NCBI GenBank assembly: GCA_016926705.1
Contig: JAFGOC010000146.1
Coordinates: forward strand, 1 to 46,551
Length of the DNA: 46,551 nucleotides
Direction of reading: 5' to 3'
DNA from: Dehalococcoidales bacterium
Lineage (GTDB): Bacteria > Chloroflexota > Dehalococcoidia > Dehalococcoidales > RBG-16-60-22
A program made the translations under genes and the position numbers. Under the pieces are notes generated by a model, which searched no databases, was not told the DNA's origin, and saw only the letters and a list, made by a program, of their open reading frames with translations. Positions 10,656 to 18,027 of this stretch are shown one piece after another. Positions within the stretch are counted from its first letter, which is position 1. Every line of letters starts with the position of its first letter.

Positions 10656-11173
10656 TGGCAATAGTATTTAGTGAAACAGCCGCACCGGAGCGGGAACTGC
10701 ATTTGGTGGGTATGGGTGAGATTGTAGTGACGGATTCTCCCAATGCTGAATTATCCTGTATCGGGCTGGGTTCCTGTGTCGCAGTGTGCGCTTATGATGT
10801 AAGAGAGAAAATCGGCGGTATGGCCCATATTGTACTGCCGCAGTATAACGGCTTGCCTGGCAGCAATCGTGCCAAGTTTGCCGATACAGCTGTGCCAATG
10901 CTGATAGATGAAATGTTGAAGAAAGGTGGTGTGAAAAGTCGGTTGATTATAAAAATAGCCGGCGGGGCCCAGATGACAATAGCTCCGGGGCTAAGAGACA
11001 CCTTTAAAACCGGCGAGAGGAATCTGGAACAAATAATGTCGGTGCTGCGGAGAGAAAATATTACTCCTGCGGCGGCCGATACGGGTGGTAGCGTCGGGAG
11101 GACGGTGAGAATGTATGTTAAGACTGGTCGGGTTACGGTCAAAACTGCCTACGGCATGCCCCAGGAGCTTTAG
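10655..11173 (+). CDS. cheD: Chemoreceptor glutamine deamidase CheD
   Basis: GLGSCVAVCAYD, GGMAHIVLP, KIAGGAQM. Confidence 0.95.
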   Translation: MAIVFSETAAPERELHLVGMGEIVVTDSPNAELSCIGLGSCVAVCAYDVREKIGGMAHIVLPQYNGLPGSNRAKFADTAVPMLIDEMLKKGGVKSRLIIKIAGGAQMTIAPGLRDTFKTGERNLEQIMSVLRRENITPAAADTGGSVGRTVRMYVKTGRVTVKTAYGMPQEL

Positions 11174-11225
11174 GTATGGATGATAAATTACAAAACAATA
11201 TAACTACAGGGAAAAAGGAGATAAC

Positions 11226-11582
11226 ATGGCTACGGTAATGGTTGTGGACGATGCAATGTTCATGCGTAAAAAATGCGCGCAGGTTTTATCCCAAAACGGT
11301 TATGCCGTCGTCGAAGCTGCGAGCGGGGCGGAGGCATTAACAGCCTACCAGCAGGAGAAACCGGACTGCGTGTTGCTGGACATCACCATGCCGGATATGG
11401 ACGGTATAGAGGCGTTGAAAGAACTGCTTAAAGTTGACCCCAATGCCAAAGTTTCGATGTGCAGTGCTATGGGACAACAGGGTATTGTTATCGAAGCTTT
11501 AAAACTGGGGGCCAAGGATTTCGTTGTCAAGCCGTTCGATGTTGCTAGGGTGATTGGTTCTGTAAAGAAACTGATAGGCTAA
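11226..11582 (+). CDS. cheY: Chemotaxis response regulator CheY
   Basis: Stand-alone receiver: VVDDAMFMRKK, LLDITMPDMDGIEAL, VVKPF. Confidence 0.93.
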   Translation: MATVMVVDDAMFMRKKCAQVLSQNGYAVVEAASGAEALTAYQQEKPDCVLLDITMPDMDGIEALKELLKVDPNAKVSMCSAMGQQGIVIEALKLGAKDFVVKPFDVARVIGSVKKLIG

Positions 11583-11609
11583 AATCTTGAGATAGTAAGG
11601 TTTAGTGTT

Positions 11610-12671
11610 TTGGGAGAAAAGCAGGTGCAGAAAAAACTACGAGTGCTTGTTGTCGATGATTCCGGGTATGTAATTACGGCTGTTTCCAACAAGCTTAACG
11701 CCGACCCGGAGATTGAGGTTATCGGCTCTGCCCGTAACGGTATCGAGGCCGTAGAAAAGGTAAAGAGCCTTAAGCCGGACGTGGTAACCTTGGATGTTAT
11801 CATGCCGGAGATGGACGGCATCGCCGCTTTAAAAATAATAATGGAAGAATGCCCGACCCCGGTGGTTATGCTTAGCGCCTTAACCAGCGAAAACGCAGAA
11901 ACCACTATGAAAGCTCTGGAGCTGGGCGCGGTTGATTTCTTTCTCAAACCTTCGGCTATAAATCCGGTAGCCGATGATACCCTGGCGGCAAAAATAAAGA
12001 CGGCTGCCAAGTGTAATCTAATTAAGAACGGAAGGGTTAAGGCGGATACAGGTTCTAGGAAAAAGGTAATAAGTCAGGATAAATATTCAGCCTTTGAAAA
12101 ATTGGTAGTTATCGGTGCTTCTACCGGTGGTCCCAGGTCATTAATGCAGATAATTCCCGCACTGCCGGCGGATATTCCGGCGGCGGTTTTAATAGTCCAG
12201 CATCTTCCCCCGGTTTTCACCCGGTCGCTGGCGGAGAGGCTGGACCAGGTATCTCAAATAAATGTTGTGGAGGCGGAAGAGGGGAGTATCGCGAGCAGAG
12301 GCAGGATTTTAGTGGCTCCCGGCGATTTTCATATGCTGATAGAAAGCGGAGGCAAAATTAAACTCGACCAGGGGCCGCACGTTCTGGGAGTACGGCCTGC
12401 GGCGGATATAACTATGAAATCAGCGGCGGCCAAATTCGGCGATGCTGTAGTCGGTGTCGTCCTTACCGGCATGGGTATCGATGGGACACAGGGGGCCTCA
12501 TACATTAAAGCCGCGGGCGGCCAGGTCCTGGCACAGGATGAAGCTACCAGCGCAGTGTACGGTATGCCGATGAGCGTGGTAAAAGCCGGCTACGCCGATA
12601 AGGTATTGCCTTTACATAAAATTGCCGATGGTATTGTTAAAGTTTGCGCATCACGGGAGAGAGTTGCATGA
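11610..12671 (+). CDS. cheB: Chemotaxis protein-glutamate methylesterase CheB
   Basis: Receiver plus methylesterase domain: GASTGGP, VQHLPP, GMGIDGTQG; TTG or downstream GTG start. Confidence 0.95.
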   Translation: MGEKQVQKKLRVLVVDDSGYVITAVSNKLNADPEIEVIGSARNGIEAVEKVKSLKPDVVTLDVIMPEMDGIAALKIIMEECPTPVVMLSALTSENAETTMKALELGAVDFFLKPSAINPVADDTLAAKIKTAAKCNLIKNGRVKADTGSRKKVISQDKYSAFEKLVVIGASTGGPRSLMQIIPALPADIPAAVLIVQHLPPVFTRSLAERLDQVSQINVVEAEEGSIASRGRILVAPGDFHMLIESGGKIKLDQGPHVLGVRPAADITMKSAAAKFGDAVVGVVLTGMGIDGTQGASYIKAAGGQVLAQDEATSAVYGMPMSVVKAGYADKVLPLHKIADGIVKVCASRERVA

Positions 12672-13501
12672 ATGCGGAAGAATTCACCTATGTAAAAAAG
12701 AAGATACGTGAATTGACGCAATTCGACCTTGATAATTACGGCCATAACCAGATGATACGGCGTCTGGACGGCTACATTATGCGATTTAAAGTACAAAATG
12801 TTGCACAATATTTTAATTTAGTTAAACATGATAAAAACGAGCTGGAGAAGCTGAAGAAGTTCCTCACCATAAACGTGTCCGAATTTTTCCGGGACGCTGC
12901 TCAATTCCGGTTGTTACAAGACGAGATATTGCCGCCGTTATTGCAAAACAATCTGGGATTGAATATCTGGAGCGCCGGTTGTTCTAACGGGGCTGAAGCT
13001 TATTCGGTAGCTATGTTACTTGACAGGCAATCTCCTTATAGAAAGCATCGGATACTCGCAACGGATATCGATCAGGCTATTGTAAACCATGCGGCTGCCG
13101 GCGGACCTTATGGTGCGGCAGAGGTAAGAAATGTGCCGAAGCAGTTGCTGGAAAAATATTTCACTAAAGACGGCGGCAATTTCAGGGTAATTGAAAGGAT
13201 TCGAAATAAGGTCAACTTTGGGCTGCATGACCTGACGCGGGACCCGTTTGAAGATAATTTTGACCTGATAATATGCCGCAACGTAGTAATTTACTTCTCC
13301 ACTGAAACCAAGAAAATATTAAGGAAAAAGTTCCTGGATTCATTAAAAGTCCACGGAATACTATTTATCGGTGCTACCGAGACGATGTTGGACGCAAAAG
13401 ATAACGGATTTCAGCGTTTATCGGCATGCTTTTACAGGAAAAAGTCGGGTATGCCCGAAAAGTCTCAAGAGCCAGTGGTCTCTGGCAGAGGTATAAAATG
13501 A
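12668..13501 (+). CDS. cheR: Chemotaxis protein methyltransferase CheR
   Basis: ITINVSEFFRDAAQF-like motif, IWSAGCSNGAEAYSVAMLL, DLIICRNVVIYF. Start at ATG 12668. Confidence 0.95.
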   Translation: MNAEEFTYVKKKIRELTQFDLDNYGHNQMIRRLDGYIMRFKVQNVAQYFNLVKHDKNELEKLKKFLTINVSEFFRDAAQFRLLQDEILPPLLQNNLGLNIWSAGCSNGAEAYSVAMLLDRQSPYRKHRILATDIDQAIVNHAAAGGPYGAAEVRNVPKQLLEKYFTKDGGNFRVIERIRNKVNFGLHDLTRDPFEDNFDLIICRNVVIYFSTETKKILRKKFLDSLKVHGILFIGATETMLDAKDNGFQRLSACFYRKKSGMPEKSQEPVVSGRGIK

Positions 13502-14571
13502 GGCGTATTACGATAAAATATGCCAAACCGGGTATGGTCCTGGAGCAGCCTGTTTATGACAGCTTCGGGAATACGCTGGTGGAAAAAGGTAAGGAATTGG
13601 ATGCAGGCCTCGTCGTCAGCATGAAAGAAAAGGGAGTGACGGAGATATTTATCCGTGATTGGCGGGCTATGGACGTGTTAGCGGCCCCTCTTTTTACGCC
13701 GCAAACCGAGGGCGTACTGGCCAAGGCTTTCAGGCAGTTACTGCTGGATAGCGAAGGGAAACAGAGACTCTCTGTTATCAATCTCAACCCGCTGCATATA
13801 GCCATGATAGCGATGATCAGAGAGATGAACCTGAATATGATAGGTGATATCAATGTATCGTGCAAGATATCACCGAGAGACTACCTGTATCTACAGCCCG
13901 TAAAGACCGCCGGACTTTCCCTGGCGCTCGGCCACGGATTGAGACTATCCCCCGATGAATTGGCAGGCCTTGGGATGGCGGCTATTCTTAAAGATATCGG
14001 TTTGCCCAAGGAAACGATTGAAAATGTGGACTGGATAGCTGAAGGCAATACGCCGCGTATGGCTGAACATCCCGGCATCGGGTTTAAAATGCTTAATATG
14101 CACAAAATGACTTCAGGAGACACGGCTAAAGCGGTGCTGCAGCATCACGAATTCTGGAATGGCACGGGCTATCCTGAGGGTTTAAAAGGCAAGGATATTA
14201 ATCTATTTGCGCGTATTATCGCCGTAGCAGACTCATTTGTCGATTTACTGACGGACCGGCCGGGGAGGAGTAAAGTTATGCCGCACCAGGCCATTGAATA
14301 TATTATGGCGGGAGGCAATGACCAGTTCGATCCGGAAATTGTCGAGCTGCTGGTAAGGCGCGTTCCTTCGTATCCAGCTGGGATATCGGTCAAATTAAGC
14401 ACCGGCGATACCGGCATTGTTGCAAACCCTAAACTGGGATTTATAGCCAGGCCTATTATCCGTGTTTTTCACCGTCCTGCCCAGGGTACATTAAGAAATC
14501 CTTTTGATATCGACCTTGCCAAACCTGATTTTCAGCGTTTACTGGTGACTGAAGTACTGGAGTATGATTAA
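13498..14571 (+). CDS. Degenerate HD-GYP domain protein
   Basis: ATGA overlap with cheR; HHEFWNGTGYPEGLKGKDI present, HD replaced by KD (AAILKDIGLPKE). Confidence 0.85.
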   Translation: MRRITIKYAKPGMVLEQPVYDSFGNTLVEKGKELDAGLVVSMKEKGVTEIFIRDWRAMDVLAAPLFTPQTEGVLAKAFRQLLLDSEGKQRLSVINLNPLHIAMIAMIREMNLNMIGDINVSCKISPRDYLYLQPVKTAGLSLALGHGLRLSPDELAGLGMAAILKDIGLPKETIENVDWIAEGNTPRMAEHPGIGFKMLNMHKMTSGDTAKAVLQHHEFWNGTGYPEGLKGKDINLFARIIAVADSFVDLLTDRPGRSKVMPHQAIEYIMAGGNDQFDPEIVELLVRRVPSYPAGISVKLSTGDTGIVANPKLGFIARPIIRVFHRPAQGTLRNPFDIDLAKPDFQRLLVTEVLEYD

Positions 14572-15266
14572 TGGCACGTGAAGACAGGATATTATCGCAA
14601 TCAGAAATAGATTCACTGCTAAGGAAGATAGCGCCTAAGTCGGATGAACCGGCGGCTAAAGAGGAGCCGTCACCGGTTGAGCCTGTCGAGCTAGAGGTGA
14701 AACCTGCCAAGGCAGCAGTCGAACCCGAAGCAGCATCTTCAGGGACTCCCCAGGATCTGAAAACGGTATCGTTTAAGTCGATTGAAATAACAGAAGACGA
14801 AGAGCCAACAAGGGCTGGCGACCTGGAGACAGACTCGATAAAGCTGTCCGAATATAAGCCCAAGACCGCAGAACCGCCGGCATCGGTGCAGCCTATGGAG
14901 ACGGCGAGACAAAAATCCGCTCTTGGTGAAGCTGACGACCTGAAAACGAAGGTTGCCGAATTGACTGCCGAGGTGAATAAGCTATCAACTGCCCTGCAGA
15001 CAGTAGCACAACTGGAAGAAAAGATCAGACAACTGGAAACGTTGATGAAGAATGCACCGGAATCGGCTGGGACTCTTAAAGCCAGGATAGATAAAATAGC
15101 CGCTGAACTCGAAGCAGGCGAAGGGAAAAAGTCCGATTACGGTTTCCTCGAGGCGTTCAGATGCAGCCACTGCCGTTCCAAAGGTAATGTGGCGATTTAT
15201 ATCAAATGCACCAGCTGTGGCAAGGAAAACTGGATGGGCTGGTGGCCTGAAGAAGAAGAGAAATAA
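14571..15266 (+). CDS. Protein with FliM-like N-terminal CheY-binding peptide, coiled coil and C-terminal zinc ribbon
   Basis: DRILSQSEIDSLLRKI N-terminus; AELTAEVNKLSTALQTVAQLEEKIRQLETL coiled coil; CSHC..CTSCG ribbon. Confidence 0.75.
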   Translation: MAREDRILSQSEIDSLLRKIAPKSDEPAAKEEPSPVEPVELEVKPAKAAVEPEAASSGTPQDLKTVSFKSIEITEDEEPTRAGDLETDSIKLSEYKPKTAEPPASVQPMETARQKSALGEADDLKTKVAELTAEVNKLSTALQTVAQLEEKIRQLETLMKNAPESAGTLKARIDKIAAELEAGEGKKSDYGFLEAFRCSHCRSKGNVAIYIKCTSCGKENWMGWWPEEEEK

Positions 15267-15341
15267 AGTCGACGTCGTACACCAAACGCCGGCTGATACC
15301 TTTTTTGTTAATCATTACCCCTGGAATTTCCATTAAGTCTG

Positions 15342-16241
15342 CTATTTTTCCGCCTGCTCCAACTCATCCTGATTATCCGGGGTAAGGTCTATCTGATAAA
15401 AATCGCTATCCATACCGGGCAATATCATCATGAAATCCGGGGTATAATCGATAAAAACATCAGCCTGCCCGATAATAAACTCAAGCACATGACCGCCGGT
15501 ATCTTTATCTTTAGTCAGGAAATGCAGGTGGTAGCCTGGCATATTGAGACCGATGATAAATGGAGGCGAGCGGAACCCGACCAGAGTGCCTTCAACTTGC
15601 TCGAATTCAAAGACGGGCTGGTTTTTGGTGACTTCAACCAGCGGGGGGTAGGGCTTTTGCTGGGCGGGTACGCTCCGCGTTTTCATGTAACTGAACGTAC
15701 CCTCGATTTTGATGGCGCAGAAGGTATTTATGCTCGGTAGAATACCATCGAGGTATTCCTGGAGTGAAGCATAATTCAGCCCCTGCGCCAATTCTCCGGA
15801 ATAATCGATATCAAAGAACGTTACCATGGCAAAAGGGGTCTCCATATCATCGGTAACAGGGTAGGCGATGCCGTCGGCTTTTACCTGATAAAATTCTCTG
15901 TCGAAGGCCAGCATCTCGCCGTCGAGGGCTTTGAAAGTGCCGATACCGAAATCGCCGTACTCTTTAAGAACACCATATGTCATAACGCCGTCGTAAACAC
16001 CGTTGAGAAGAGCGTCAATCGTGGATATTTGCGTCATTGTTTCTCTTGCGGCAATGGGATTATCGGCATATTCTGCAGGACCGGCTTGAGACGTTGTTTC
16101 CGCCTGTCCGCAAGCTGTAATTAGAGTAATCACGGTAATTAAGGCAAGTAAAATCAAGTGGGATAAAAACCGCGGAATGATACCATTCTTGTCGTTAAGA
16201 CGTTTTTTCCCTTTCATAATTCTTAAAACCTCGATAATCAT
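15342..16241 (-). CDS. Acetolactate decarboxylase, predicted lipoprotein
   Basis: STIDALLNGVYDGVMTYGVLKEYGDFGIGTF, NTFCAIKIEGTF, GYHLHFLTKDKDTGGHVLEF zinc site; lipobox LITAC. Confidence 0.9.
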   Translation of the reverse strand: MIIEVLRIMKGKKRLNDKNGIIPRFLSHLILLALITVITLITACGQAETTSQAGPAEYADNPIAARETMTQISTIDALLNGVYDGVMTYGVLKEYGDFGIGTFKALDGEMLAFDREFYQVKADGIAYPVTDDMETPFAMVTFFDIDYSGELAQGLNYASLQEYLDGILPSINTFCAIKIEGTFSYMKTRSVPAQQKPYPPLVEVTKNQPVFEFEQVEGTLVGFRSPPFIIGLNMPGYHLHFLTKDKDTGGHVLEFIIGQADVFIDYTPDFMMILPGMDSDFYQIDLTPDNQDELEQAEK

Positions 16242-16300
16242 TTCTATGTTGAATCACTTATAATCAGTGTAATATATATAGGTTTTCAATGTCCACGAGA

Positions 16301-16330
16301 TTGACCGGTAAGTATGTTACATTGCATAAT
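16301..16330 (+). promoter_or_regulatory. Predicted sigma70-type promoter of the SAM-hydrolase-like gene
   Basis: TTGACC, 18-nt spacer, CATAAT. Confidence 0.5.
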
Positions 16331-16347
16331 GCTAGCGAGGGTTGAAC

Positions 16348-17253
16348 ATGAAAAGAAAGCTGATATCGTTTCTGCTTCTGCTGCCGTTATTATTATCAAT
16401 TTCAGGGTGTACTGTACCGGTCAATCCGGATATGCCTGTGGTTCTGCTGACCGATTTTGGAACCGATGATTACCGCGTTCCCAGGCTTAAAGGCGTCATT
16501 TATGACACCTATCCCGAAGCGCAGGTAATCGATGCCACTCACGGCATTGCATCCTTTGATATCGCCGCCGGCGCTTACGTACTCGGCCTGACGGCAAAGG
16601 AGTTCCCCGGGGGATTCGTGTTTATCGCCGCCGTCGGCGCCCACACCTCCGCTGGAGAAAAATCGCTGGTGCTGACCAATAATAAGGGCCAGGTTTTCGT
16701 GGCGCCGGATAACGGAATGCTTACCTATATTATTAAGGATATGGGTGTCAAGACCGTATATGAGGTCTCCAACCAGGCGCTTTTTGACCAGCCCATTTCA
16801 ACCCTATCTTTCCATTATTTACTGGGTAAAGTGGGGGCGCTTATCGCTTCCGGTTATAATCCGGCGGATATCGGGCCGGCGGTCACTTCTACCGTGATGC
16901 TGGATATCCAGGAAGGCGGGATTACCGATGGCAAGATAGCCGGCTCCGTGGTATTTATCGACCACTTCGGTAATTGCCTGACCAATATACCCGGCGAGAC
17001 TTTAGGAGAGTACGGACTGAATATTGGCGATACAGTACGGATAGTCCTTGATGGAAATAGCATAGAAGCAAAATACGGCGAGAACTATAATGACGTTCCT
17101 ACGGGGGAATGTGTTCTCATTATTAATTCGCTGGAAAAAGTACAGCTTTCGATAAACAAGGGCAGTTTTGCCGGCATTTACGGAGTCAAGACGGGGATAA
17201 AAGTCGAGCTTCATTGGCAATATAATTTCATGGTGATTACAATTGCCGATTGA
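16348..17253 (+). CDS. SAM hydroxide adenosyltransferase (DUF62)-fold lipoprotein, divergent
   Basis: VVLLTDFGTDDYRVPRLKGVIYDTYPEAQVIDATHGIASFDIAAGAYVL and FIDHFGNCLTNI; lipobox SISGC. Confidence 0.85.
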   Translation: MKRKLISFLLLLPLLLSISGCTVPVNPDMPVVLLTDFGTDDYRVPRLKGVIYDTYPEAQVIDATHGIASFDIAAGAYVLGLTAKEFPGGFVFIAAVGAHTSAGEKSLVLTNNKGQVFVAPDNGMLTYIIKDMGVKTVYEVSNQALFDQPISTLSFHYLLGKVGALIASGYNPADIGPAVTSTVMLDIQEGGITDGKIAGSVVFIDHFGNCLTNIPGETLGEYGLNIGDTVRIVLDGNSIEAKYGENYNDVPTGECVLIINSLEKVQLSINKGSFAGIYGVKTGIKVELHWQYNFMVITIAD

Positions 17254-17291
17254 ATTTTTCAGATACTTTAGTATATGATTCAAAAACGCAA

Positions 17292-17320
17292 TTGATTTTT
17301 TTGAGAATACTTGGTATTAT
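17292..17320 (+). promoter_or_regulatory. Predicted promoter of RHH-REC gene
   Basis: TTGATT, 17-nt spacer, TATTAT. Confidence 0.5.
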
Positions 17321-17365
17321 TTAGACAAAAGTTCAAATGTACCAAAATACCTAGACCTTTAGTAC

Positions 17366-17851
17366 ATGTTTGATACACAAAAAGATATACACATTAGGAT
17401 TCCGAAGGAACTTTATACAAGGCTAAAGGTTAAATGCGCCTATAACGGCAGTTCCATGCAGGACTATATGATTAAACTGATGAATCAGGACATTCAGAAT
17501 CCGACCGGGAGAAAAAAGTCCGTCCTGGTAGTAGATGATGAAAAAGTCATGCGTGAGGGACTCTGGGACTGGCTAAAGGACAGCTATAACGTGACTACAG
17601 CCGAAACAGGTGAAGAGACCATCGATATGGTGAAAAACCAGGAATTCGATGCCCTAATTATCGACGTTAAATTAACCGGCAGAAGCGGTATTGATGTACT
17701 GAAGGAAGTAAAACAGATACAACCAAATATTAATTCCATTGTCATGACCGCCTATCCTTCGGTGGAGACGGCCGTCGAGGCAATGAAAGCAGGCGCTATA
17801 GAATTCATTGTGAAGCCTTTTTCTTTAAATCAGCTCGAAAGACTCATCTGA
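17366..17851 (+). CDS. Ribbon-helix-helix (CopG/Arc-like) domain fused to CheY-like receiver
   Basis: N-term DIHIRIPKELYTRLKVKCAYNGSSMQDYMIKLMNQ (RHH-like), then VLVVDDEKVMREGL..LIIDVKLTGRSGIDVL..IVKPF receiver. Confidence 0.82.
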   Translation: MFDTQKDIHIRIPKELYTRLKVKCAYNGSSMQDYMIKLMNQDIQNPTGRKKSVLVVDDEKVMREGLWDWLKDSYNVTTAETGEETIDMVKNQEFDALIIDVKLTGRSGIDVLKEVKQIQPNINSIVMTAYPSVETAVEAMKAGAIEFIVKPFSLNQLERLI

Positions 17852-17932
17852 ATGCTCCCCAAAAGAAACAATGAAAAATAGCGGAAAAGAGTGAGAATGC
17901 GAACGCGTGTGAAAGCAGGGACAAAATGGTAG

Positions 17933-17970
17933 AAAAAAAGGTGAGGTGTTTAGGTATCTCACCTTTTTTT
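17933..17970 (+). terminator. Rho-independent terminator
   Basis: AAAAAAA GGTGAG..CTCACC TTTTTTT. Confidence 0.85.
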
Positions 17971-18027
17971 CTATTGCAATATTCGTGTCAAAAAGCTTCT
18001 TACGTTTCTATTGTTAGGAGGTAAAGC

